A DNA stretch of 64,000 nt from Pirellula sp. (GTDB lineage Bacteria; Planctomycetota; Planctomycetia; Pirellulales; PNKZ01). The position numbers and the translations under genes were made by a program. Positions within the stretch are counted from its first letter, which is position 1, and each line of letters opens with the position of its first letter. The notes beneath the pieces are model-generated. The model did not search any database. It was not told the origin of the DNA and saw only the letters and a program-made list of their open reading frames with translations. The stretch lies in the NCBI GenBank assembly GCA_013822735.1, contig PNKZ01000002.1, positions 248,001 through 312,000 of the forward strand, given 5' to 3'. This document shows, in pieces, positions 56,383 through 63,568 of this stretch.

Positions 56383-56516
56383 ACTTACGTCGATGCGCTT
56401 CGCACCCTCTGCGCACTAACGCGATCCCGTAGTGCGCCCCCTTGTTTCCAAGCGCGCCGACGCGCACTCACCGGCATGAATTGTGCGCGAGAGTGCGCAG
56501 CACCGTCGACGTAAGT
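56383..56516. repeat. 134-bp element with 11-bp terminal inverted repeats (MITE-like, copy 2)
   Basis: Begins ACTTACGTCGA and ends TCGACGTAAGT. The interior is rich in TGCGCA/GTGCGC words, as in copy 1, but otherwise diverged, so the ends and the interior word pattern rather than the whole sequence are conserved. Its terminal 11 bp match those at 25368-25497. Confidence 0.75.
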
Positions 56517-56614
56517 AGGAAATAGACTCGGGAGGTTAGAGCTGGAAGCGAAACCAGAAAAAGGCTCCGGTCGCTCACGCCCCCAGCTCGACTTCGGTCA
56601 CCGCGGGAGGCTCG

Positions 56615-56795
56615 CCCTTCTCCATATCCCCAACATCCCCTTCTCATCCCCCTATCTCCCTTTCTGAAAAGAATGTCGAAGGAGCTTCAGCGGACGGCAC
56701 ACGGAGTGTGCCTGCAACAATCAAATTGCCAAAGATCACCCTGCACGTTAGCGAAACGTCAGGGCGATCTCCAGGCGATTTTTGGCCGGCCCCAC
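56615..56795 (+). repeat. ~200-bp direct repeat module (copy 2)
   Basis: Matches 25640-25850 in order and orientation: pyrimidine tract with TATCCCCAACATCCCC, ATCTCCCTTTCTG, AGCTTCAGCGGACGGCA, palindrome GGCACACGGAGTGTGCC (56696-56712), TGCCTGCAAC, ATCAAATTGCCAAAGA and TTTTTGGCCGGC. No ORF of coding character is seen across 56014-56843. Confidence 0.8.
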
Positions 56796-56843
56796 GAATA
56801 GCCGCCGGGTACTAACTCTCTCCATCCGCCACTCATCACGACT

Positions 56844-57998
56844 TTATTTGATCGTCACGTCGGCGACCCAGATCGCGCATTCGCCGCGGCCGCGGCCGTA
56901 GTAGAAGTAGAGCTGCCATTGGTCGCCTTCCTTGTGCAAGAGCCAAGGGTAGCCGAGGTCTTTGTTCGGATTGTCGTCCGATTTCGGCATCTCGACGAGC
57001 TTGCGATCCTTCGTCCACTCGAGCTTGTCGATGTCGCCGCGCCAGAGCGTCACGTTGCTCGGTGTCGTGATCTTGCTGCCGGCCCGCTCGTTGGTGAGTA
57101 CCAGCAGTTCCTTCGGGTTGTTGGGATTCACCACGGCAAACGGAGCGGCGAGCCCGTGCCCGGGCGTGGGTGCGAGGTTGGAAAGTGCCGTCGACCAAGT
57201 CTTCCCCGAGTCGTCGGAGTGAGCGACGTATTGCCGCCCCCCTTCCTTCTTGCCGCGCAGAAACGCGACCCAGCGGTTCTCCGTGACGACGAGCACCGGC
57301 TCGGCCGCCGCGGCGTCGGTGATTGCGCGCGGCTCGCCCCAGGTACGTCCCTGATCTTTGGATTGCGCGAGCCAGATGCCGGCGTCCGGCTTCGAAGGTC
57401 CGCGATAATGGCCGAGTACGATCAATCCTTGGCCTGGTACGTCGACGATGCGGCCGAAAACGGAGCCGGTAATGTTCGGGCCGAGCTTCGAGGTGTCGGT
57501 CGGCGTCCAAGTGCGACCGGAGTCGGTGCTGCGCCAGCCGTAGATGTTGTTGCCGAGGCCGGCCGTGCCGACGGTCTTGCCCGTGCCGCCGGTGTAGGCC
57601 ATCGCCAGGAGCACCAGTGCGCCGTCGTCGGCCAAGCCGATCGCGAGGTTGCCGCTCTGCGTGTAGTCTTTGTCAGGCCCGAATTCGCGCAGCACGTTCG
57701 GCGCGCTAAACGTTTTGCCATCGTCGGTGGAGATAGATATGGCCGGCGAGCCGCCGCCGTGATCGCCGTGAAAGACGCCGGCCGTATATGCGAGCACGAT
57801 CGTGCCGTCGGCGGCGCGAACGGCCTTGGGCCAGGACAAGTGCGCGAATCGCAAATCCTTCGGCGCTGCGACGGCGACCCGAACGCTCCCGTCGCCCACG
57901 ACGCGCGGTTGCCACTCGGCCGGAACTTCGGCCTGCACCCAAGAAGCGGAGCCGATCAAAATCGCCAGGAGGGACGCGCAAGCGCTGAGAGTCTTCAT
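56844..57998 (-). CDS. exported Asp-box (BNR) repeat protein, sialidase-like fold
   Basis: 384 residues from the ATG at 57998, giving a signal peptide (MKTLSACASLLAILIGSASWVQA located at 1-23). Asp-box motifs S-x-D-x-G-x-T-[WF] occur four times: STDDGKTF, STDSGRTW, SKDQGRTW and SDDSGKTW. This predicts a six-bladed beta-propeller as in sialidases, but Asp-box proteins have many functions. An FGRIVDVPGQG segment and RFAHLSWPKAVR near the N-terminus could supply Arg residues of a carboxylate pocket. The substrate is not assignable. It lies downstream of a minus-strand terminator, so it has its own promoter in 57999-58116. Confidence 0.8.
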   Translation of the reverse strand: MKTLSACASLLAILIGSASWVQAEVPAEWQPRVVGDGSVRVAVAAPKDLRFAHLSWPKAVRAADGTIVLAYTAGVFHGDHGGGSPAISISTDDGKTFSAPNVLREFGPDKDYTQSGNLAIGLADDGALVLLAMAYTGGTGKTVGTAGLGNNIYGWRSTDSGRTWTPTDTSKLGPNITGSVFGRIVDVPGQGLIVLGHYRGPSKPDAGIWLAQSKDQGRTWGEPRAITDAAAAEPVLVVTENRWVAFLRGKKEGGRQYVAHSDDSGKTWSTALSNLAPTPGHGLAAPFAVVNPNNPKELLVLTNERAGSKITTPSNVTLWRGDIDKLEWTKDRKLVEMPKSDDNPNKDLGYPWLLHKEGDQWQLYFYYGRGRGECAIWVADVTIK

Positions 57999-58116
57999 GA
58001 GAAAGTCCTGCGGAAGCGGGCGGGAAAGCAAGGCGGGCGGGTTGCCAATATGGCAAACGGCGCGATGCTTGGGAAGCGCCTGCAGGTTCGCAGCTTCGGG
58101 TGGCAGTGGCAGAACG

Positions 58117-58142
58117 AAAAGAAGCCCCAGAACTGGGGCTTC
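58117..58142 (-). terminator. Rho-independent terminator for the 58242-61271 transcript
   Basis: On the minus strand, GAAGCCCCA (58142-58134), loop GTTC, TGGGGCTTC (58129-58121), followed directly by TTTTCGTT. It is a 9-bp perfect stem with a U-run and lies about 100 nt past the stop codon at 58242. This is the clearest intrinsic terminator in the window. Confidence 0.85.
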
Positions 58143-58222
58143 GCTTTCGGCTCCGGCTCGTCCGCGGCACTTCTATGAAGTGCTGCTCCGATAGCTCAGT
58201 GCGTCAAAGTGCCGCGACCGAC

Positions 58223-58239
58223 GGCACACGGAGTGTGCC
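58223..58239. repeat. GGCACACGGAGTGTGCC palindrome (third copy)
   Basis: Seventeen bases identical to 56696-56712 and two changes from 25721-25737, in each case preceded by CGAC or GGAC. Here it stands alone just beyond the stop of the 58242 gene. Confidence 0.8.
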
Positions 58240-58241
58240 GA

Positions 58242-59459
58242 CTACTTTTTGGCGGCGACTTCTTCGTTGAGCTTCACTTCGTACGGCAGCTTGCCGCGCC
58301 AGAGGGCCAAGGCCCGACCGGCGTGCGAGAGGTACGTGAAGTACGATTCGGTTTGTTCCGGTGTAAGGTTGTCGACGGTGCGGACCATCCATTGGCCGGC
58401 CTTCGCCAAGACTTCGCGCGGCGGATGGCATTCCTTCGGCGCCAACGCCCACCATTCCAAAGCGTGACCGGTCGCGAGGATGCGATCTGCGTTGGTGTCG
58501 CCGCTGACGTTTTCCTTCGAGTCGCTCGAAGCGGGCTGGTTCGGCCAGCGGCCGTCCCAGTATCCGTCGGAATGTTGATGACGCACGAGCCGGCCGGTCA
58601 TGTCTTGCATGAAGGCGATGATTTCCGCGCGGACGGCGGGCGACAAGACGTGCTCGGTGTCGTCGACCCGGAGAAACATCGCAAGCGTGTGCAAGCGATG
58701 GTTGCCGAAGCAGACGCCGCGCGGCATTTCTTCGCGCATCATCCGTTGGGAGAGCCGGTCAAAAGACATCTCTTGTCCTTCTGTGGTGCGCCAGCGTTTG
58801 GTGGGGGGCAAGAACGCGATCATCGTCAGGCCCGACCATTCGTACTCGACTTGATTCAGATTGAAGTCGTGCATTACCTGATCGACCATGGCCCGATACG
58901 TCGTTTGACGTAGCGCCGTGACGACGGGGAAATCGAGCGGCGTGCCGACTTCCGAGAGTCCGCCGACGGTGTGATCGAAGTGGCTCGACGACAAATTTCC
59001 TTCCTGCACGCGGACACGAACGCCGAACGGCGTATCGATCAAGAGCGGCTGCGCCTTCTCGCCGTAGAGTGCCATGAAGCGGCGATTGTCGGTAACGATC
59101 CCGCGCAGTTCTTCGCCCGAGAAGAAGGCCGGATCTTTAAACTTCGCGTACGGCGTCCAGAACCGCAGAGCGTGGTCGATGTGGTTGAGCTTCGTCTTGG
59201 CTCCCATGTTGCGCGGGCGGAGCTTCAGTAGCACGCGTTCCAATTGTTCGTCGCTGACGACCGCGGGAATGTCGTATGTCGGCCTAATGGTGAGCGGTTC
59301 GTTGCGCAGCACCGGCGGCGCCAGTTCCGCGTTGCGGTGCCGCCACTGCACCGAAGCCCAAGCGGTTCCGGTCGACACGATCAGAACTTGCACGAGCAAA
59401 AACTTCGCCACGCCCGAAGCCCGAACGTGTGCGTATGCGGAATCGAAAGGCTTGTTCAT
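58242..59459 (-). CDS. membrane-anchored protein of unknown function with an alpha/alpha-toroid-like C-terminus
   Basis: 405 residues. An N-terminal hydrophobic helix (FLLVQVLIVSTGTAWASVQW, located ~20-39) anchors or exports it. Residues ~75-330 are mixed, with HxxHA and SSSHFDHTVGGLSEVGTP segments. The later part (RLVRHQHSDGYWDGRWP, then ATGHALEWWALAP and LSHAGRALALWRG) has the GYWDG/HALEW pattern of squalene-cyclase-like or terpenoid-cyclase alpha/alpha barrels, although no QW motifs or DxDD are present. Enzyme activity is unassigned. It lies 69 bp downstream of a polytopic membrane-protein gene, and the gap is filled by 7-nt repeats. Confidence 0.62.
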   Translation of the reverse strand: MNKPFDSAYAHVRASGVAKFLLVQVLIVSTGTAWASVQWRHRNAELAPPVLRNEPLTIRPTYDIPAVVSDEQLERVLLKLRPRNMGAKTKLNHIDHALRFWTPYAKFKDPAFFSGEELRGIVTDNRRFMALYGEKAQPLLIDTPFGVRVRVQEGNLSSSHFDHTVGGLSEVGTPLDFPVVTALRQTTYRAMVDQVMHDFNLNQVEYEWSGLTMIAFLPPTKRWRTTEGQEMSFDRLSQRMMREEMPRGVCFGNHRLHTLAMFLRVDDTEHVLSPAVRAEIIAFMQDMTGRLVRHQHSDGYWDGRWPNQPASSDSKENVSGDTNADRILATGHALEWWALAPKECHPPREVLAKAGQWMVRTVDNLTPEQTESYFTYLSHAGRALALWRGKLPYEVKLNEEVAAKK

Positions 59460-59462
59460 TGT

Positions 59463-59515
59463 GAGACCGAAGACGAAGGAGAGACCAGAGACAGAAGACT
59501 GGAGACTGGAGACTC
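59463..59515 (-). repeat. heptanucleotide tandem repeat (AGAC type) upstream of the 58242 gene
   Basis: On the + strand AGAC begins at 59482, 59489, 59496, 59503 and 59510, exactly every 7 nt, and also at 59464 and 59471. The sense-strand unit is GTCTCCA-like. It covers the region just upstream of the ATG at 59459, where a ribosome-binding site would be. Confidence 0.88.
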
Positions 59516-59528
59516 GAGCGAAGAAGTA

Positions 59529-61271
59529 CTAGTGGCAGGCGGTGGGTTTTGGTTCGGCCGCTTTCGTCGACGATTCGGCTTTAGGCTTGCGGCGGAAGAC
59601 TTGCGCTTGCGGGTCTTCGTAGACGAGCATCCAGTTGGGCTCCGTGCGTAGCGAACGGGCGAGTTGAGCCTGCAGCGCCCGATCGACGATCACGGTCTGG
59701 ACTCGGTAGCGGTCGAGCGTCGTATCCCAGCCCGGCTGCGTGCTCACCATGCGACCGTAGTCTTGCCACACGCTTCGAGGGGTGAGATGGATGTTGGTCG
59801 TAGCGAAGAGCTGCATCGGCTTCGGACCGGCCCAAGCGAGCCAATCGCCCCAATATTGCGGATTGAGCACTTGGCCGGTCGGAGGATTCTTCTGGAGCCA
59901 GGCGACGAGTTGCTGCGGCGATTGTTCGCCGAACAACGCCTCGGGCGTGCGCGGTGCGCCGCCGAGCAACGGTCGGCTGAGCGATGAGAACGCGAAAGCG
60001 ATCCAGAGCACGCCGAGGCAACCGAGCGTGTAGCGGAACGAATGACCCACCGGAAGCGACGGTGCTTCATCATCGACGTCCACGTTCGTTTCGGCGACGT
60101 GCTTGCGACGTGCCGCACGATCGGCGAGCCAGCGCGTGACGAGGTCGGCGACGTGCGGTGCGGCAGCGACGGCCCACACCATGGCGAACCAGCCGATCAT
60201 GCGCAGCTGAAGCGTTGCGGCCAGGCCGAACAGCAGCAAGGCGGCGACGTCGGCAGCCGCGAACGGTCGCTTGCTCAGGCGGAGCAACAAGCCGAGCGCT
60301 ACGACGGAGGCGGCGAATTCCCAGCCGGCGGGGAGTCGCAGTGAGAGGGGCGCCCATTCCAGGACGTCGCGCAGGTTCAGGTTTTGCGAGAAGCGGATTG
60401 CTTCCACATAAGCGTCCATCGTATACGGATTCACCAGCACGGCCGCGGCCGCCAACTCACACCAGTAGAGCAGTCGGCGCACTTCGCGATCGAGCAGCAC
60501 CGCGCGGACGCTGCGTTCGTTCCAAAGTACTTCGCACACTCGGCCGACGAGATAACAGCCGAGCAGCGCCAAGCCGCAGAAGAATGAACCGTGCAGGTTG
60601 GCCCAGAGGGCGAAGATCACGGGAATACCGAGCCAGAGCCTCCAGTCGCCGCGGGTATCGTCGGCAAGCACCGATTCGTCGCGGCGCACGCGGCGGCCGA
60701 CGAGCAACCAGAGCAACGCCGCGAACAGCAGCAACGCGAAGTTCTCCGGGCGAATCGTGCTAATGCGGCTCCAGCCGATGCCGAGTGCGGCCATGGTGAC
60801 GACCGTGCTCAAAAGCGCGCTGCGCGTTTGCAAATAGCAGGTGCGAGCAACAAGCAAATAGGTGAGCCAAACGGTCAACGTAAACAGACCGACGAGCGCG
60901 ATGGGCCCGCCGGCTTGTTCGACCGCGGCGTAGATCGCTTGCGAAAGCCAGCTCAGATCGACGACCTGCATGCCGACGGCCAACGGCTGGATCGGATCTT
61001 CGGTAGGGATGGAACGTTCGGCAAGAATGCGCTTGCCCCATTCGAGATGGCCCCAAAGGTCGGTGCCGCGTAGCGGGATGTGATTTAAGAAGACGAACAG
61101 CGCGCCGAACATCGCTGTCGCCGCGAGGTGCTTCCAAGTGAGCGCCCAGCGCGAGCTCAAAACCGGAATGAGTTCGGGGTCGAGCGAACTTGGGCGCGAC
61201 GGCGGCACGGCGTCGACGACGGAAGTTGCGGAACGTTCGAGCGAATCGGACATCGCGTGTTCGGTGCTCAT
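59529..61271 (-). CDS. polytopic membrane protein, glycosyltransferase-like topology
   Basis: 580 residues from the ATG at 61271; an ATG at 61253 is also possible and neither has a strong ribosome-binding site. After a ~40-residue cytoplasmic start, 10-11 hydrophobic helices run to about residue 440, followed by a soluble C-terminal ~140 residues (QQLVAWLQKNPPTGQVLNPQYWGDWLAW, used to locate the block). The first outer loop TDLWGHLEWGKRIL has the acidic-His layout seen in GT-C glycosyltransferases (Asp, His, Glu). The family is not certain and no lipid-linked sugar genes are near. The gene forms a pair with the 58242 gene, ending at a common terminator. Confidence 0.65.
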   Translation of the reverse strand: MSTEHAMSDSLERSATSVVDAVPPSRPSSLDPELIPVLSSRWALTWKHLAATAMFGALFVFLNHIPLRGTDLWGHLEWGKRILAERSIPTEDPIQPLAVGMQVVDLSWLSQAIYAAVEQAGGPIALVGLFTLTVWLTYLLVARTCYLQTRSALLSTVVTMAALGIGWSRISTIRPENFALLLFAALLWLLVGRRVRRDESVLADDTRGDWRLWLGIPVIFALWANLHGSFFCGLALLGCYLVGRVCEVLWNERSVRAVLLDREVRRLLYWCELAAAAVLVNPYTMDAYVEAIRFSQNLNLRDVLEWAPLSLRLPAGWEFAASVVALGLLLRLSKRPFAAADVAALLLFGLAATLQLRMIGWFAMVWAVAAAPHVADLVTRWLADRAARRKHVAETNVDVDDEAPSLPVGHSFRYTLGCLGVLWIAFAFSSLSRPLLGGAPRTPEALFGEQSPQQLVAWLQKNPPTGQVLNPQYWGDWLAWAGPKPMQLFATTNIHLTPRSVWQDYGRMVSTQPGWDTTLDRYRVQTVIVDRALQAQLARSLRTEPNWMLVYEDPQAQVFRRKPKAESSTKAAEPKPTACH

Positions 61272-61417
61272 AAATCGAAGTGCGCCGTGAGGCGCGTCGC
61301 GGAGGAGTACGGAGGAATGATCAGGCAAAGTTGCGGCCGTAGGGTTAACTAAGGACGCAAGTCGAGTCAGTCAAACATAGTTCGTAGTCCTGAGTGTTAA
61401 CGGGAGTAAATAAACAC

Positions 61418-61454
61418 CGACGCCCTCGGAACTACGAGAGTTCCGAAGGCGTCG
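61418..61454 (-). terminator. hairpin terminator downstream of the pilin gene
   Basis: Arms 61418-61433 and 61439-61454 (CGACGCC-C-TCGGAACT with AGTTCCGA-A-GGCGTCG) pair over 15 of 16 bases around a 5-nt loop. On the minus strand it is followed by GTGTTTATTTAC, a partial U-run, about 80 nt past the pilin stop. Confidence 0.75.
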
Positions 61455-61531
61455 GGCATCACGGGGAGGAGAGAGACCCGAGGCGGAGCCATTGCAGGCT
61501 CGGCAATTTCATTGTTGTCGTTGTTGTCGGA

Positions 61532-61861
61532 TTAACCTTCCGAACCGGCCCAGGCGGCGACGTTAACGCACTTCGACTCTTGTCCGGGGCAGCCGTTGTT
61601 GCTGTCGCAGAAGTCTTGTTGGTCTTGGAAGTGGCCGCCGCCGCTCGAAGCCGCGTGACCGCTGGTGCCGCTGTAGCAGTAGCTTTGGTTGATGTTCGCA
61701 AAGGCTTGGCCGACGTCGGCGAGTTCGGTGGCAATCGAGTCGCGGACGCTCTTCAGACCGACGATCACGCCGAGGACGAGGATCGTGGCGGCGAGCATGA
61801 TTTCAGCCGAGACGACGGCACCGACTTCTTCGTTCCACAAGCGTGCGATGGTGATCTTCAT
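61532..61861 (-). CDS. Flp-type pilin
   Basis: 109 residues from the ATG at 61861, preceded by AGGGGAA. A short basic leader (MKITIARLWNEEVG) ends at Gly14, followed by AVVSAEIMLAATILVLGVIVGLKSV, the hydrophobic helix of type IVb/Flp pilins (located at 15-39). The Glu is at +6 of the mature protein rather than the usual +5. Four Cys (62, 85, 91, 98) in the C-terminal Gly/Ser-rich part could form disulfides. It is divergent from a prepilin peptidase, TadE and CpaB gene set, which would process and assemble it. The high-copy major pilin is likely to have its own strong promoter, and a terminator follows. Confidence 0.82.
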   Translation of the reverse strand: MKITIARLWNEEVGAVVSAEIMLAATILVLGVIVGLKSVRDSIATELADVGQAFANINQSYCYSGTSGHAASSGGGHFQDQQDFCDSNNGCPGQESKCVNVAAWAGSEG

Positions 61862-62435
61862 AATGTGTTTCCCCTGTGATGCGTGATGCAAACCCGTGAT
61901 TTGTAAGCTGATGAGGCTTCTCTTCGCTCGTTGCGAAGGTGAGGAAGACTGAAAGCAGAGGGCGTGCCGGAGAGGTGCTCGAAGCGACGAAACTGGTTGT
62001 TTCAAGAAGCGGCAAGTCGCGATGAGACTGCGACTTAGCGATTTTCAATTTCTTGGCGCCGCGGTGATTCCGCGAGCGGCATGAGGCAACGCATGTTGCC
62101 GCCCGGCAACGGCGCTGCGGCGACGCGTGTTGCCGTTTCGCCACAAGCCGGCCGGGCGCGGCGAACTCTCGCGTTATGTATTGCGGAAATTGCGCTCGTC
62201 CGATCGGTCGCACGTCGTAGAACGCGACCTAGGCTTGAATAAGACGGAAGCGCGGAACGGGCAGGCGCTAACGATTGCGCCGGTCGCTCAGGTCGCACGG
62301 CGCGCATGGAACAAACATAACAACCGGCAATGGTTTCCTAAATTTGCGGGTTGGTAAATACAACCTATTTTCTTGATGACTACTCTGGAATTAGCCAGGG
62401 TCCGTAAACACATCCTTTCGTGAAGGTGCTCCACG
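61862..62435. other. divergent regulatory region of the pilus locus
   Basis: 574 bp between the pilin gene (minus) and the prepilin peptidase gene (plus). It is GC-rich near the pilin and AT-richer at 62325-62400. There, GGTTG-GTAAATA-CAACC (62349-62365) forms a small inverted repeat. TTGCGG (62344) with TATTTT (62366) at 16 nt could be a weak promoter toward the peptidase gene. No ORF of coding character is seen. Confidence 0.45.
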
Positions 62436-63026
62436 GTGAATACCGTCGACTACATCCAATTTGGTTTCGTGGTGTTGTTCACCATGGTCGCCGCCGTGTG
62501 CGATTTTCGCACGAAGCGGTTGCCCAATTGGTTAACGGTGCCGGGCTTCATCGCTGCGCTCATCTTTCACGGCGTACGCGGCGCGATGGAAGGAGGCTGG
62601 AGTGGTGCGGGCGGAGCGTTGCTCACCGCGATGGGCGGCTTCGCCGTCGGCTTCGGCATTCTGTTCCTGCTGTGGATCATCGGCGGCGGCGGCGCGGGCG
62701 ACGTCAAGCTCATGGGAGCGCTCGGCGCTTGGTTCGGCCCCATGAATACCTTCAACCTATTCGTCATCAGCACGGTGTTCGTCCTGATCTTGAGCGTCGG
62801 CGTGCTGGCTTGGCAAACCATTCAAAAGGGCGCATTCAACGTCAAGCGTCGCTACCTGGGAGACGAATCGGCGAGCGACAAGCTCAAAGCGCGCGGCCTC
62901 ACCCGTGAAGAAGCCGCGATGCAGCGCAAGGTGAAACGCCGCTTGATGCCGTACGGCGTGCCGGTGGCGCTGGCCGCTTGGGTGGTGCTGGTCTGGTCGT
63001 TCCGCTCGCAACTGTTTGGCGCCTAA
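62436..63026 (+). CDS. cpaA: prepilin peptidase (A24 family, CpaA/TadV-like)
   Basis: 196 residues, mostly hydrophobic, with about six helices. The two catalytic aspartates are in CDFRTKRLPN near residue 23 and GGGGAGDVKLMGA near 88-100 (GxGD motif). It lacks the N-terminal methylase domain, as TadV-type peptidases do. A hydrophilic insertion of ~45 residues near 130-170 lies before the last helix. It should cleave the Gly-Ala bond in the Flp pilin and in the TadE-like protein encoded next. The start is the GTG at 62436; TTTCGTGAAGGTG upstream gives a purine-rich site. The TadE-like gene follows 21 bp after its stop. Confidence 0.9.
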   Translation: MNTVDYIQFGFVVLFTMVAAVCDFRTKRLPNWLTVPGFIAALIFHGVRGAMEGGWSGAGGALLTAMGGFAVGFGILFLLWIIGGGGAGDVKLMGALGAWFGPMNTFNLFVISTVFVLILSVGVLAWQTIQKGAFNVKRRYLGDESASDKLKARGLTREEAAMQRKVKRRLMPYGVPVALAAWVVLVWSFRSQLFGA

Positions 63027-63047
63027 AGCGTGCAGGATCCTCGTCGT

Positions 63048-63473
63048 ATGAAACGAATCAACGCAACTCGACGCTCGTCGCAACGCCGCCGCCGGCTCGG
63101 CGCCGTGCTCAGCATGGAGCTGATCCTCGTGCTGCCGATCATGCTCGGCATGATCTGCGCGCTCATCGAATTCGGCATGTTGTGGAGTTCGGGGCAACGC
63201 GTGAAAGAAGCGGCGTCGGCCGGTTGCCGAACCGCGACGTTTCGCGGCGCTGATGAAACCGCCATCCGCAAGAGCATCGAGCGAACCTTGGGCCGCAAGT
63301 CGCTGGTAACCAATTACAGTCTTCAAATCGATAAACCTGGTCCGGATTCGAAGGAAGTCGCCGTGACGGTGAGCGTGCCGATGAAGGCCGCCGCGCCCGA
63401 CCTGCTGTCTTTCATCGGCTTCGGTCTGAAGCAACGAGCCGTGATCGCGCGAACGATCATGCGTTGCGAGTAG
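63048..63473 (+). CDS. TadE-family minor pseudopilin
   Basis: 141 residues from the ATG at 63048; an in-frame GTG at 63030 would add six residues. After a strongly basic leader (NATRRSSQRRRRLG), a hydrophobic helix begins AVLSMELILVLPIMLGMICALIEFG (located ~19-43). The leader ends in Gly18 with Glu at +6, the same spacing and GAVxSxE pattern as the Flp pilin, suggesting processing by the same peptidase. The rest is a small beta-rich domain. TadE proteins are minor pseudopilins needed for Flp pilus assembly. It lies between cpaA and cpaB genes. Confidence 0.85.
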   Translation: MKRINATRRSSQRRRRLGAVLSMELILVLPIMLGMICALIEFGMLWSSGQRVKEAASAGCRTATFRGADETAIRKSIERTLGRKSLVTNYSLQIDKPGPDSKEVAVTVSVPMKAAAPDLLSFIGFGLKQRAVIARTIMRCE

Positions 63474-63568
63474 CGTCCGAGTCCGATCGCGTGTTGAAAT
63501 AGTCACGGCGTCGAATACGACGTCCGTTCAAGTCTGAATGAAATAGTTCCGCAAGAGAGGATGAAACC

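Noticed and set aside
56919-58178. 419-codon plus-strand ORF opposite the Asp-box gene
   Set aside because: It crosses the Asp-box gene start and the intrinsic terminator; the minus strand has four Asp boxes and a signal peptide.
58184-58200. tRNA-like 5' sequence (GCTCCGATAGCTCAGT)
   Set aside because: The D-arm-like words are present but no anticodon arm, T-arm (GTTCRA) or matching 3' acceptor follows within 90 bp.
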